This document shows positions 14,692 to 24,418 of a stretch of DNA of 64,000 nt, piece after piece; within the stretch, counting starts at the first letter, position 1, and the number at the start of each line of letters is the position of its first letter. The stretch comes from Alkaliphilus oremlandii OhILAs. Lineage in GTDB: Bacteria > Bacillota > Clostridia > Peptostreptococcales > Natronincolaceae. The notes under the pieces are model-generated. The model did no database searches and was not told where the DNA came from. It saw only the letters and a list, made by a program, of their open reading frames with translations. Position numbers and translations under genes: made by a program. The stretch spans positions 2,170,001-2,234,000 of the forward strand of contig NC_009922.1 in NCBI RefSeq assembly GCF_000018325.1. The letters run 5' to 3'.

Positions 14692-17370
14692 TTAAGCTTC
14701 GTCTGATTTTACTAAGAATTTTCTTATTAAATCAATTGGTATAATCGATGCTGAAAGTAATAGGACCATTAACCACTCATTAAAATCAAGTGGGGTTGTT
14801 CTTAAAATTACGCCACCGATATAAGTCATAAGGATTTGAACGACTACAATCAATCCCATAACTTTTAAGAAATTTGGATTCTGTCCAATATGCTCGAATA
14901 TGTTTTTATTGGATGATCTCGCATTGAAACCATTGAACACTGCAATTAGAACGAATAAACTGAAGAATGCAGTCATATGGTGTAGCCCTTGGCTGCCATC
15001 AATAAACATATTACCAATGGTTTTCCATGTTAAGAATAAAATGCTAACCACCGCTGTATAGATTGCTCCAACGCCAATAGCGGACTTCATTTGGCTTGAA
15101 AGGATATTTTCGTCCCTTCTCATCGGCTTTTCCTTCATATATCGCTTCAATGCAGGTTCTCCACCAAATGCAATGGCAGCCAATGTATCCATAACTAAGT
15201 TAATCCATAGCATTTGAGTGATTGTAAGAGCTTCATGAATTCCTATAAATGGTCCGATAAAGCTAATCAATACAGCAGACACGTTGATTGTCAATTGGAA
15301 AATGATAAACTTTCGAATACTCTTAAAGATGGTTCTTCCGTACAGTACAGCTTTAGCAATGGATTGGAAGTTATCATCTAAAATAACGATATCTCCAGCC
15401 TCTTTTGCTACCTCAGTTCCAGAGCCCATTGCAAATCCAACATCTGCTTGTTTAAGCGCAGGTGAATCGTTTACACCGTCTCCAGTCATACCAACAACCA
15501 GGTTTAGTTCCTGTGAAAGTCTTACCAGTCTAGATTTATCCGTTGGCAATGCTCTTGCAATTACACGGATATTTGGCAGCATTTTCTTTAATTCCTCATC
15601 AGATAGCTTTTGAAGTTCATCCGAGGTTAAAACCAAATGGCTTTCTTCTGTTAAGAGACCAGCATCCTTTGCAATAGAGATTGCAGTTTCTCTTCGGTCT
15701 CCAGTGATCATAACAACTTGAATTCCAGCTTCCTGCACTTCTTTAATCGCTTGTGTTGCTTCCGCCCTTACATCGTCTCTGATTGCAAGAATTCCTACTA
15801 AGGTCAAATTATTGAACTCGCCATCTTCATTTAAATCTTCTTCTGTCGTTGCGATGGCTAATAATCGAATCGCTCTCGCTGCCATTTCATCCATTAGATT
15901 TTCAAGTTCAGCGTGGTTATTGAAAGCTTGTTTATTTCCATTTTCATCATAATAAGAATTGCATTTTGCAATCATTCTTTCTGGTGCGCCCTTAATCAGA
16001 GTTAAGTTGTATTCCCCTTTAACCTGAGTTGCTGAATATTTTTTATCTGAACTGAAAGGCATGGTTTTTACTCTGTTTACCCCATGTTTTGCACTTTCAT
16101 TTTTATGATCTATAAATCCTAATACAGCTCTTTCTGTACCGTTCCCACCAATTATTTTATGGTGTCCTTTTTCATCGATTTCTTCACTCACAAGGGCATT
16201 CGTATTTTCTGTGATCGATAAATGTACAATCTTTTTTAGATTACTATCAATGGAATTATAGCTGTTAAATCTTTTAATATTTCCAGTGATAAATTCTACA
16301 ACTTCAAGCTGCCCCTTCGTAATGGTACCTGTCTTATCTGAAAATAAGATGTTCAACCCACCTGCTGTTTCGATCCCAACTAATTTTCTAACGAGTACGT
16401 TATCTTTCAGCATTTTTCTCATATTTAAGGATAGTACCATGGCAATCATCATCGGCAATCCTTCTGGAACAGCAACAACGATAATGATAACACCCAGAAT
16501 AACAGCGGTTACTAAATCATTTAAAGGAGTGGACCAATTGCTAAAGTACGCAGCAATTTGAGCCATATTAAAATTATTTTCAATGACGGCTTGCTGGAAA
16601 AAATACGCAATCGTAATCAATCCACCACCGATATAACCAAATTTAGAAATTTGGCCCGCTAATTTTTCAAGCTTAACAGTCAATGGAGACTCTCTTTCTC
16701 CTGTCTGCATTTCTTGCGCCAATTGGCCATAATGTGTATTGTCACCAACCGTCAGGACCTCCATAACACCTTGACCGCTGACTACAACAGTTCCTCTGAA
16801 CAGCTTATATTCGTTGAAGAAGCTCTTTTTCTTTTCTTCCTCAGTTTCTACATAGTCACTCGGCATAACGAATTTTTTAGCTTCCTTAGACTCTCCATTA
16901 AGCGTTGCTTGGTCGACTCTCATTTCACCATCAATGAGTTTTCCATCGGCAGGAATCATATCCCCTGACTGTAATACGACCAAGTCCCCAACAACGATAT
17001 CATCAATTAAGATTTCTTCAATTTTACCATTTCTAAAAACCTTTACCTTAATCTTAGATGCATCTTCCTGCAGCTTTTGAAAAGCATTTTCATTACTATG
17101 CTCTGACCATGTACTTACAAGTGTTGCAAGTAACACAGCCGCTGCGATACCCACCGCTTCATACCAATGTGCTTTTCCCATGAATACAAAGATCACATTG
17201 ATTACTAAGGCAAAAATTAATATTTTTATAATTGGATCATCGAAATTTCCAATAAATTTTTGCCAAAAGGTTTCTGTTTCTAGCTGGGTTAAAGCATTCG
17301 TACCATTTTTTTGTCGTGATTGCTCTACCTCACTTTGACTTAATCCCTTAAAATGATTCTCCACTTTCAT
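14692..17370 (-). CDS. P-type Ca2+-transporting ATPase (IIA/IIB)
   Basis: 892-residue cation pump with the full P2-ATPase layout. The actuator has NGES (158-161) in place of TGES; VPEGLPM in M4 is at 301-307 and phosphorylation motif DKTGT at 345-349. GDGVNDSPAL is the hinge motif, and about ten membrane segments end in a six-helix C-terminal block. PEGLP and the overall length point to Ca2+ rather than heavy metal or K+. Its own terminator follows. The gene is monocistronic by spacing. Likely role: Ca2+ extrusion across the plasma membrane. Confidence 0.92.
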   Translation of the reverse strand: MKVENHFKGLSQSEVEQSRQKNGTNALTQLETETFWQKFIGNFDDPIIKILIFALVINVIFVFMGKAHWYEAVGIAAAVLLATLVSTWSEHSNENAFQKLQEDASKIKVKVFRNGKIEEILIDDIVVGDLVVLQSGDMIPADGKLIDGEMRVDQATLNGESKEAKKFVMPSDYVETEEEKKKSFFNEYKLFRGTVVVSGQGVMEVLTVGDNTHYGQLAQEMQTGERESPLTVKLEKLAGQISKFGYIGGGLITIAYFFQQAVIENNFNMAQIAAYFSNWSTPLNDLVTAVILGVIIIVVAVPEGLPMMIAMVLSLNMRKMLKDNVLVRKLVGIETAGGLNILFSDKTGTITKGQLEVVEFITGNIKRFNSYNSIDSNLKKIVHLSITENTNALVSEEIDEKGHHKIIGGNGTERAVLGFIDHKNESAKHGVNRVKTMPFSSDKKYSATQVKGEYNLTLIKGAPERMIAKCNSYYDENGNKQAFNNHAELENLMDEMAARAIRLLAIATTEEDLNEDGEFNNLTLVGILAIRDDVRAEATQAIKEVQEAGIQVVMITGDRRETAISIAKDAGLLTEESHLVLTSDELQKLSDEELKKMLPNIRVIARALPTDKSRLVRLSQELNLVVGMTGDGVNDSPALKQADVGFAMGSGTEVAKEAGDIVILDDNFQSIAKAVLYGRTIFKSIRKFIIFQLTINVSAVLISFIGPFIGIHEALTITQMLWINLVMDTLAAIAFGGEPALKRYMKEKPMRRDENILSSQMKSAIGVGAIYTAVVSILFLTWKTIGNMFIDGSQGLHHMTAFFSLFVLIAVFNGFNARSSNKNIFEHIGQNPNFLKVMGLIVVVQILMTYIGGVILRTTPLDFNEWLMVLLLSASIIPIDLIRKFLVKSDEA

Positions 17371-17800
17371 CTTCCTCTTTCTTTAATAAATTTTATAATT
17401 TCTATTTTTACAGGATTTTCCAAAAACTCCTACTGGAAAATATATGTATATGTCCTATGAAAATCATTATACTATATTTTTAATAATATTAATAGTATTA
17501 AATTCAAAATTTAAAAAAATATACAAAAAAATATTTTTTATTAATATATGTAAAATATACTTTAATTTATTTAATTATTGTCTTTTTTATTTATTCTTTA
17601 AAACTGCTGATTCATATATTCATTCTCTACATTATCACCATTTTTATCATTTTTAAAAGTCTAGAAGGAATATCCTTATTTAAAATCAAATAATTTATAT
17701 ATCATGGTTATTTTACAAATTATTTGATTTTAATTTACAATAAAAAAGAGCCTTGAACTAGGCTACGGCTACGCTCTTATCTCACCAACTTACCATAGTT
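17371..17800. other. AT-rich gene-free spacer, 430 bp
   Basis: Very AT-rich with no codon-like composition. It holds the start region of the Ca2+ ATPase gene, a 16-bp perfect inverted repeat at 17681-17732, and a weak AAGAGC/GCTCTT hairpin near 17744-17780 that may end the PhzF-like transcript. A 70-codon open frame inside it is probably chance. Confidence 0.45.
17681..17732. repeat. 16-bp perfect inverted repeat
   Basis: TAAAATCAAATAATTT (17681-17696) and its exact complement (17717-17732) are separated by 20 nt. There is no T-run typical of a terminator, and no adjacent transposase or target duplication. Confidence 0.5.
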
Positions 17801-18658
17801 CTAAATCAATTCACCCCTAGTTAAAATCACTGCCCTACCGCCTACCATTACTTTCGGGTTATTTGGATGGATGAGCTTTGTGGTAATCCTAGAAGGCCTT
17901 CCCATGCTATATCCCTGCAGGAAATCATATTCTTGATCAAATTCTTTAACAACGCCATTCTTAAATAGATAATAGGTCAATGCTCCATTGGAGGTTCCTG
18001 TAGCTGCTTCTTCGTCAATACCAACAAGTGGTGCAAAGTTCCTACATAAAGCCGTTCCTTCTTCTGTATCTAAGGTAAAAGCATGAACTCCTCCTACATT
18101 GTTGTTACTTGAGAATTCTGCAAGCTCTTTAAAATTAGGTTGGATATCATATAAAGCCTTCTTAGACTTTACCGGAAGCATTATGTCCCAAAGCCCTGTG
18201 CTGGCTCCTTGGGGAACTAAAGAGCACCGTTCATCTCCTATAAGATCCTTATGGATGTTGAATATTTTAGACAATACCTCGTAGTCTTCAAAGGTTTCCC
18301 CTAACATTGGTTCTGCCTGCTCCATCATGATAAAGGAATTTTTTATATATACAGGTAAAGTTCCTGCTAAAGTTTTTATGAAATATTGGCCATTGTCGTG
18401 AACGTTCTTATTATCTAGCAATGCTTTAAATGAAGCAATGGTAGCATGTCCACATAAATCCACTTCTGAATTCGGTGTGAAAAATCGTATTTCAAAATTT
18501 AAATCATCGATTATTTTTATAAAAGCTGTCTCGGAGAATCTTACTTCAGAAGCAAATTGTTGCATAAATTCCTCCGTCAGATTTTCATGGATCACTACAC
18601 CAGCTGGATTCCCTCCAAATCTGGTGTCTGTAAATGCATCGACTACATAGTATTTCAT
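17801..18658 (-). CDS. PhzF-family isomerase/epimerase-like protein
   Basis: 285 residues with the two-lobed PhzF signature: YVVDAFTDTRFGGNPAGVV at the N-terminus, catalytic-type Glu43 in FSETAF, FFTPNSEVDLCGHATIAS, and DEEAATGTSNGAL in the second lobe. PhzF relatives are cofactor-free isomerases, but most family members outside phenazine operons have unknown substrates, and no phenazine genes are nearby. Ribosome binding site AGGGGGAG. Next upstream on the same strand is a pirin gene 21 bp away, so they are likely co-transcribed. Confidence 0.85.
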   Translation of the reverse strand: MKYYVVDAFTDTRFGGNPAGVVIHENLTEEFMQQFASEVRFSETAFIKIIDDLNFEIRFFTPNSEVDLCGHATIASFKALLDNKNVHDNGQYFIKTLAGTLPVYIKNSFIMMEQAEPMLGETFEDYEVLSKIFNIHKDLIGDERCSLVPQGASTGLWDIMLPVKSKKALYDIQPNFKELAEFSSNNNVGGVHAFTLDTEEGTALCRNFAPLVGIDEEAATGTSNGALTYYLFKNGVVKEFDQEYDFLQGYSMGRPSRITTKLIHPNNPKVMVGGRAVILTRGELI

Positions 18659-18679
18659 TTATTTCTCCCCCTAAAGCGA

Positions 18680-19378
18680 TTATTCTTTCTCCATTTCAAT
18701 AATTAAGATATGGGATGTTTCTTTAGCAGTAATTGAAATGTTCTCTTCCACAATTTCCATGCCATCTTTCGCATTTAATATAACATCATTGATTTGAGAA
18801 GTTCCTTCGATTTGTACTAAATATGCTTGTCTGTTTTCCTTTATAGGAAAATCAATTTGATCTCCAGTGTCCAATTCCACAACATAAAAGTTTACATCTT
18901 GATTTACTTTTACAGGTGCACTTCCTTCTTTGCTGGATACAAGGTGTAACCATTGATTCTTTCTTGCACTCCAATCAAATTTATATTCTCCGTAGTTGGG
19001 AGCATGTCCCTTATCATCTGGGAATATCCAAATTTGCAATAGCCTCATAGGATCATTGCCTCGATTATATTCACTATGATAAACGCCGGTACCCGCACTC
19101 ATGTATTGAATATTTCCTCTAGTAATGGTCCCTTTATTTCCCATACTGTCCTCATGACTCAGTTCTCCATCCACCACATAAGATATAATTTCCATATCTT
19201 TGTGGGGATGCATATCGAAGCCAGTATTCCCTTGAATTAAGTCATCATTGATCACTCTCAAAACGCCAAAGTTTATATTTTCAGGATTACGATATTCAGC
19301 AAAAGAGAAATGGAAAGTGCTATTCAGCCATCCCAGATTACTTTTTCCCATATTTTTATATTCCAATTTTTTTAACAT
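18680..19378 (-). CDS. Pirin family protein
   Basis: 232 residues from the ATG at 19378 (GAGGTGAAG upstream; a GTG three codons earlier is less likely). Bicupin fold with metal-site residues in HPHKDMEI and HEDS plus YHSEYN. Some bacterial pirins (YhhW type) oxidise quercetin, while others have no known reaction. Precedes the PhzF-like gene. Likely a cytoplasmic iron-dependent enzyme; substrate unknown. Confidence 0.85.
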   Translation of the reverse strand: MLKKLEYKNMGKSNLGWLNSTFHFSFAEYRNPENINFGVLRVINDDLIQGNTGFDMHPHKDMEIISYVVDGELSHEDSMGNKGTITRGNIQYMSAGTGVYHSEYNRGNDPMRLLQIWIFPDDKGHAPNYGEYKFDWSARKNQWLHLVSSKEGSAPVKVNQDVNFYVVELDTGDQIDFPIKENRQAYLVQIEGTSQINDVILNAKDGMEIVEENISITAKETSHILIIEMEKE

Positions 19379-19487
19379 AATCTTCACCTCTTCATTTCGA
19401 TATATTCTAATTCCCTACAGTGATATCATACCCATATATTCGTTATTCAAAGGCTCTACACTACATTAAATAAAAAAAATTTCTCTA

Positions 19488-19937
19488 TCATTCAAAAATT
19501 TTAAGATATTCTCCATATCCTTCTTTTTCTAAATCTTCTTTTTTGATAAATTTCAGAGAAGCGCCATTGATACAGTATCGAAGTCCACCAGCTTCCTTCG
19601 GTCCATCATTGAATACGTGACCTAAATGGGAATCACCATGCTTACTTCTCACTTCTGTTCTTATCATGCCATGGCTCCTATCTTTTTTCTCTAATACATT
19701 TTCATGCTCAATAGGCTCTGTAAAGCTTGGCCAGCCACAGCCGGCATCAAATTTATGCTTAGAACTAAAGAGAGGTTCTCCGGAGACAATATCCACATAG
19801 AGTCCTTCCTCGTCGTGAGCATTGTACTCACTAGTAAATGGTCTTTCCGTTGCATTGTTCTGTGTAACTTCATACTGCACTGGCGTTAGCTTTTCTCTTA
19901 AAACTTTATCTTCTGGCTTTAAATATTTTTCGCTCAT
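19488..19937 (-). CDS. msrB: Peptide-methionine (R)-S-oxide reductase
   Basis: Reduces methionine-R-sulfoxide in proteins. 149 residues with GCGWPSF (C67), RTEVRSKHGDSHLGHVF and catalytic C122 in LRYCINGASL. The two CxxC zinc pairs of many MsrBs are absent (VSGEPLF and EVRSKHGD stand in their place), so this is the zinc-less form. Ribosome binding site TGGAGGG. No msrA is adjacent. It neighbours GNAT and pirin genes in a stress-type cluster. Confidence 0.95.
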   Translation of the reverse strand: MSEKYLKPEDKVLREKLTPVQYEVTQNNATERPFTSEYNAHDEEGLYVDIVSGEPLFSSKHKFDAGCGWPSFTEPIEHENVLEKKDRSHGMIRTEVRSKHGDSHLGHVFNDGPKEAGGLRYCINGASLKFIKKEDLEKEGYGEYLKIFE

Positions 19938-19957
19938 TCTGACCCTCCATTGAAATA

Positions 19958-20731
19958 TTAATAGTGGATTTTTAATAATCTTGTATCCGTATACATACCT
20001 GCACTTTCTAATGTTTTTTTGGATTCATGGTTATAGTACCAGCACCCTGCAATTGGCTTCATACCATTGCTATATACGATCTCTTTCAGCATCAATAAGA
20101 TATTTCTACCAATGCCTTGTTGCCTAAATTCTGCTACGGTATACATACCGATACTTGCGTAGTTTCGCATGATAGAACCGTTTTCTATAATCCCAAAGCC
20201 CACGATCCTATTGCTTTTTTCGGCAATATAAATTTCTTGATTCCATATGCTCTCTTCTAGATTATCATAGAACCCTTCACTCTTTTCTACGACCTCTTCC
20301 ATATCCCTTTCTTCGGCCAATCGAATATGAATAGTTTGGTCTATTTTTCCCTCTTTTATTAAATCTTTTGCATCTTGAAAGAAATAAGCTTGTTTTTCCA
20401 TAGTTCTATATTCATCCAAGGCATGGGATAGAAAAAATTCATCTCCCGTAGATACAAAGGCACACCTTATGTTCTTCATCCTCTTAATTTTAAAGAATAT
20501 CTCCTGACCTAGAGATCGATAGGGTTTTCTTACATAAAATTGTGTCAGCAGTTCTTTATCATATACCGAAAAATATCCGATATAGACTGTATCCATAGCA
20601 ATTGCAAAACATTGGCTTTCCATAACATGATCCTCCAAAAATGAATCGATGGGAGAAGCTAAGGATGCTTCATATTCATCTACAAATTCTTCGATATCTA
20701 AAAAATCACATGGAACAAAATTAATTTTCAT
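19958..20731 (-). CDS. GNAT family N-acetyltransferase
   Basis: 257 residues. The C-terminal half is a GNAT domain with IGMYTVAEFRQQGIGRNILLML, giving the R/Q-Q-G-I-G-R acetyl-CoA motif, then GCWYYNHESKKTLESAGM, typical of the last helix. The N-terminal 130 residues look like a degenerate second GNAT lobe. Acceptor unknown. AGGAGG ribosome binding site; 20 bp upstream of msrB, so co-transcription is likely. Confidence 0.8.
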   Translation of the reverse strand: MKINFVPCDFLDIEEFVDEYEASLASPIDSFLEDHVMESQCFAIAMDTVYIGYFSVYDKELLTQFYVRKPYRSLGQEIFFKIKRMKNIRCAFVSTGDEFFLSHALDEYRTMEKQAYFFQDAKDLIKEGKIDQTIHIRLAEERDMEEVVEKSEGFYDNLEESIWNQEIYIAEKSNRIVGFGIIENGSIMRNYASIGMYTVAEFRQQGIGRNILLMLKEIVYSNGMKPIAGCWYYNHESKKTLESAGMYTDTRLLKIHY

Positions 20732-20784
20732 ATAGTACTATTCCTCCTGAACTATGGATTAAAAGCGCAATCCTACAATTTATC

Positions 20785-21249
20785 TTAACCATTGCTTTTT
20801 CCTGTTATGTGCTCTATTTCTATTTTCATCACCCTTGTTTTGTCTTTTGCATTGTGAAGGTATTTCTTTCCTTCGGTCAAAAATTGTTGAGAATATTTTT
20901 TTATCAGCTCAAATAAAGCTTCTTCTTTTAAATCGCCTTCTATCTCCCTTGCAGTACCAAAGGCTATAATACTTTGATATTTCGTGGTAAATTTTCGAGG
21001 CAATACTTCGGTATCGACAGCTACGCTAAAGGACACCTTATTATTATTTTTGATGTTCTCCAATTTATGTCCATCGGTAGCACAATGAAAATATATGCTG
21101 TTATTGTAATAAACAAAGCTGATCGGAACTACGTAAGGATATCCATTGCCACTGATGGTAGAAAGGAACCCGTATTCTCCTTTCACTAAAATCTCTTCAA
21201 TTTCTTCTCTTCCTATTTCTCTATCTTTTCTTCTCATCTCTTTAAACAT
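20785..21249 (-). CDS. Pyridoxamine 5'-phosphate oxidase-fold flavoprotein (NimA-like)
   Basis: 154 residues of the split-barrel flavin-binding fold: MRRKDREIGREEIEEIL, then GEYGFLSTISGNGYPYVVPISFVYYNNSIYFHCATDGHKLENI. This N-terminal pattern is that of the 5-nitroimidazole reductase NimA and related flavin oxidoreductases. Substrate cannot be deduced, and resistance should not be assumed. AGGAGG ribosome binding site. Lies between two GNAT genes. Confidence 0.8.
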   Translation of the reverse strand: MFKEMRRKDREIGREEIEEILVKGEYGFLSTISGNGYPYVVPISFVYYNNSIYFHCATDGHKLENIKNNNKVSFSVAVDTEVLPRKFTTKYQSIIAFGTAREIEGDLKEEALFELIKKYSQQFLTEGKKYLHNAKDKTRVMKIEIEHITGKSNG

Positions 21250-21300
21250 AGTGTTACCTCCTAAAAAGTTCTTATTGTACGGTCTATTTTCTTATAAAGC

Positions 21301-22104
21301 CTAGTTCGCTCTTCCTTCCACCAACATCATCCATTTACCAATGGATTCGAATCCAATGCTGTGATACACACTCCCTGCCTTTGGATTGCTATAAAACAGG
21401 CAGAGTGTTTTTCCCTCCAATAAAACGTCGTGACAGAGCTTAGACAAGCATTGGCTCATGAGCCCTTTCCCGCGATATTCCTTTTTTGTAGCAACCCCTA
21501 CCACCATTGCAGCAGTTGCTGTCTCTGAAGTCGTTTGGGCAACCGTAGCCAATTCTCCATTTTCACCTTCTATGAAATAGATTCTACCTGTTTTGGATGC
21601 AATCACCTTTTCAATGCGTTCTACCGAGTTTGTATCCGTCGTTTGGAATTCCTCAATGTCTTCCAGCAAATTATAGATTCTCTCTGCATCCTCTTCTGTT
21701 GCAATTTTTATTTGATTTCCATATTCTTTTAGTTTATTGGCATCTTTGATTTCACAGAAATACATGGATTTTTCCTTCGATGTTCTCAATATATCTTTAA
21801 AGTTTTCAACGATCCGCTCTTTTCCAGAAATGATTTTCTTTGGAATCTCTTGGGAGCCGATGATCTTTTTAAATTCTTCTATGTCGAAGTTGTTATCTTT
21901 ATAATACGGTATGAAGTTTTCATGGAATCTTAGCAATACGCCCTCCATTTGATTTAAGTCATTAAAACTACCCCAGAGTTCTTGAAAATCTTCATGAAAT
22001 CCAAAGTTTTCAATATCTCCGATTATAAATAAATTCATTGCAGGTTCGTCATTTAAAAATGCTAAGGTAAGTTCCCTATCACTTTCTGTTAATTTTCTTA
22101 TCAT
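21301..22104 (-). CDS. GNAT family acetyltransferase, two-lobed
   Basis: 267 residues from the ATG at 22104, preceded by AAGGAGTGAGGGG; a longer frame to 22170 lacks a good site. The C-terminal GNAT lobe holds AAMVVGVATKKEYRGKGLMSQCL (R-G-K-G-L) and YSNPKAGSVYHSIGFESIG. The N-terminal lobe (MIRKLTESDRELTLAFLNDEPAMNLFIIGDIE) is typical of long GNATs annotated as GNAT-like DUF4081 or Eis-like proteins. Substrate unknown. Confidence 0.78.
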   Translation of the reverse strand: MIRKLTESDRELTLAFLNDEPAMNLFIIGDIENFGFHEDFQELWGSFNDLNQMEGVLLRFHENFIPYYKDNNFDIEEFKKIIGSQEIPKKIISGKERIVENFKDILRTSKEKSMYFCEIKDANKLKEYGNQIKIATEEDAERIYNLLEDIEEFQTTDTNSVERIEKVIASKTGRIYFIEGENGELATVAQTTSETATAAMVVGVATKKEYRGKGLMSQCLSKLCHDVLLEGKTLCLFYSNPKAGSVYHSIGFESIGKWMMLVEGRAN

Positions 22105-22183
22105 GCCCCTCACTCCTTTTTTCCTATATTTCCTTTCCCAAAAAACTATACTGTTTCCCGTAGAAATCATTGATCTATTCCAC

Positions 22184-22756
22184 TTAAATCCATTCCTTTT
22201 CCTTAGGATATTGTGCTAACAAATTTTCTATCCTACACCTAACTTCCCTTGGCAATTCCTGCGCCAATGTCCTTTCCATCAGGAATCTTTTACCGATTCC
22301 ATTGGATAATAGGTAATTTTCTATCATCTGTACTTTATGCTCTCTATGAGGAATCAATTGATATAAGATATACCAATCTTCTAAAGAAGTTAATGGAATG
22401 CTAATCCCATGTATTTCTTTCATAGTAGAAATGGAGTTTTCGTCAAATTTATATTGAAAGCTTCCATTAGAATGCTTAATTTCAAATCCAGCCATCACAT
22501 CGACATCGAACCCTTTGATCATATATTCATAAAAGTATTGAGTGGCATATACATCTGTTTTTTCTGGCCCTTTCTTTTGTCCCATTTCTTGCAGAATTCG
22601 GTCTGCTTTCTCCATATCTTGAACATCAACTAAAAGATCGATATCATTGGGATGCTGTACAAGACCATAATGGTTTAATACGATGGAAGCACCAACAGCC
22701 CATAGGATGCCTTCTTTATTTAGGTTCTCTCCAATATTACTTAAAGTACGAAACAC
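22184..22756 (-). CDS. Nucleotidyltransferase-fold protein
   Basis: 190 residues. GASIVLNHYG..PNDIDLLVDV matches the G-S/A-x-(hydrophobic)-hD-h-D catalytic pattern of the pol-beta/MNT-like superfamily (the DID pair binds metal), with a third acidic residue later (FDVDVM). Such proteins include aminoglycoside adenylyltransferase-like and toxin-antitoxin-like enzymes; no partner HEPN gene is seen. The start is GTG with GGGGAGAGG upstream. Substrate unknown. Confidence 0.65.
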   Translation of the reverse strand: MFRTLSNIGENLNKEGILWAVGASIVLNHYGLVQHPNDIDLLVDVQDMEKADRILQEMGQKKGPEKTDVYATQYFYEYMIKGFDVDVMAGFEIKHSNGSFQYKFDENSISTMKEIHGISIPLTSLEDWYILYQLIPHREHKVQMIENYLLSNGIGKRFLMERTLAQELPREVRCRIENLLAQYPKEKEWI

Positions 22757-22785
22757 GATAGCCTCTCCCCTTCTCTATTGATTTC

Positions 22786-23844
22786 TTAAATATGGATAAT
22801 TTCTTCCGGTATCTCTCTAAACCAATATAATAGTTCGATTTCAATAGCCTCATTAAAATCCTTTGCCACAGGCTTGAGCATACAAATTCTATTTGTAAAG
22901 CCATTCTGTCCCAATTTATTCTCTGGTGAAAAAATCATCCCAACAGAAGAGGAACGATGGATTGGTTTACTGTCTAGATATTCTGTTGTATAAAAATTCA
23001 GCTGGACATCTTTTTCCGATTCATATTCCATTATGGCTAAATCCATTCCCTTTGGACAAATTTGTTCTATGGTATCGAAGAGCTCCCCTTTGATTTGTTC
23101 AATCTCATCCTTTGATGCAATCTTTGGCCATTCTTTTTCTACTCTTTTCTTCGTTTCCTCCCAAACATCGTAATGCTCCATTTTATTGATATAGAATTCT
23201 ATGTTTTCGTTTTCAACAGGATCAAAGAAAGAAAATTTATGTTCTTTTTCATATTCCTTAAACCGAAGCTGAATGGATGCCATTGGCGGGTCCATCAATT
23301 CCCTTTTAAAATCGCTTCCAATCTTCAAGGTAATATCCAGCGCCTTCGAAAGATCGATCTCTGGAAACTCTGGATTCTCATCCTGAGCATAGCACTGTAT
23401 TACTAAATTGTTCACATTGATTTCATTCAAGCCCTCTAAATCCAATCCCTTTTCTATAAAATGCTGAAGCTGCATATAACCTTCATAGTGCCTATCGTGT
23501 AAATGGTATCCTTGTGAGGATGTAAATATCAACTTCTGATTTTGAATTGTTATCTCCGATATAAACCCTATATTCCGAGCATTCCTTTCTCTATGCATAG
23601 GGTCTACAATGTCTTGTCTATTTGTCTTATTACCGATTCTTTCTTCCCCATCTATTTCGTAAATGTCTTCCATCTCTTCAGATGAACCACTGGCGCCCTC
23701 ATATAAAACCCACAGGGCATTTCTGTGTTTTTCCTTGGTTAGAGAGATGATATGGGCAGGTATTCCACGAATATAGACCCTGCGATTAATCAAAATTTCC
23801 TCCTGCGGTAACAACATGCTTTCCTTTAATTCCTTTATGAACAT
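22786..23844 (-). CDS. Uncharacterised cytosolic protein, 352 aa
   Basis: Not recognised. Start taken at ATG 23842-23844 with TGGAGTGAG in front. The frame continues 21 codons upstream to an ATG at 23907 without a ribosome binding site. No signal peptide, membrane segment or Cys motif. Acidic, mixed alpha/beta composition; the middle part is charged (WEETKKRVEKEWPKI). It precedes the nucleotidyltransferase gene by 29 bp, so the two may be one transcript. Confidence 0.6.
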   Translation of the reverse strand: MFIKELKESMLLPQEEILINRRVYIRGIPAHIISLTKEKHRNALWVLYEGASGSSEEMEDIYEIDGEERIGNKTNRQDIVDPMHRERNARNIGFISEITIQNQKLIFTSSQGYHLHDRHYEGYMQLQHFIEKGLDLEGLNEINVNNLVIQCYAQDENPEFPEIDLSKALDITLKIGSDFKRELMDPPMASIQLRFKEYEKEHKFSFFDPVENENIEFYINKMEHYDVWEETKKRVEKEWPKIASKDEIEQIKGELFDTIEQICPKGMDLAIMEYESEKDVQLNFYTTEYLDSKPIHRSSSVGMIFSPENKLGQNGFTNRICMLKPVAKDFNEAIEIELLYWFREIPEEIIHI

Positions 23845-24127
23845 ATTCTCACTCCATTCCCACATTCTAACTGGTTCAAAATATATCCTTGCTTTTGCTA
23901 TCTTCATTTTTAGTTTTAAATATTTATTTAGAATCCATCCTATTAATATTCTGCTTATTTATATGAATTCCTTGTAGCAGAGTTTAATATCTTCATATTT
24001 CGCAACTATATTTTCATGATAGTTCTCTAGATTTTTAATTCTCCTATAGACTCAGTATATTTCTCTCTTATTTATCACATCCTATAATTGCAAGTTGCTT
24101 TTCAATTTTTAGAAGGAGTTGATCTCA

Positions 24128-24307
24128 TTGAGTAAAAATAGATTAGCTGTTCCAGAGGCTCGTCAAGCTTTAGAGCAATACAAGATAGAAATTGGTAAAG
24201 AATTCGGTGTAACTGATCCCACAGCTTTGGCATCCAATCATACTGGATATATGGTAAGAAAACTAGTAGAGATGGGAGAACAACAGCTGTTAGATCAGAA
24301 TAAATAA
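24128..24307 (+). CDS. Alpha/beta-type small acid-soluble spore protein
   Basis: 59 residues. The TTG at 24128 is chosen because AAGGAG lies nine bases upstream; a TTG at 24119 is too close to that site. The product has RLAVPEARQALEQYKIEIGKEFGV with the germination-protease recognition E-F-G-V, then GYMVRKLVEMGEQQL, the DNA-binding C-terminal helix. It coats forespore DNA and is degraded at germination. The turn between the helices is shorter than in the other SASP of this window. Confidence 0.9.
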   Translation: MSKNRLAVPEARQALEQYKIEIGKEFGVTDPTALASNHTGYMVRKLVEMGEQQLLDQNK

Positions 24308-24365
24308 CCGCTATCGTTTAAAAAACCAATTCAATTCCTTGAACTATGATCTTTATGACTAAAAA

Positions 24366-24407
24366 CACCTACCGACTAAAACAGATTACGGTTTTAGTCG
24401 GTAGGTG
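24366..24407. terminator. Bidirectional terminator between SASP and nrdG
   Basis: CACCTACCGACTAAAAC (24366-24382) and its exact complement (24391-24407) form a 17-bp stem with an 8-nt loop between convergent genes. The minus side is followed by a T-run; the plus side is followed by CTCATTTT. Confidence 0.85.
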
Positions 24408-24418
24408 CTCATTTTAAA

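Noticed and set aside
17444..17656. 70-codon open frame in the AT-rich spacer
   Set aside because: Composition is that of AT-rich spacer (runs of Phe, Ile, Lys, Tyr); no ribosome binding site and no recognisable domain.
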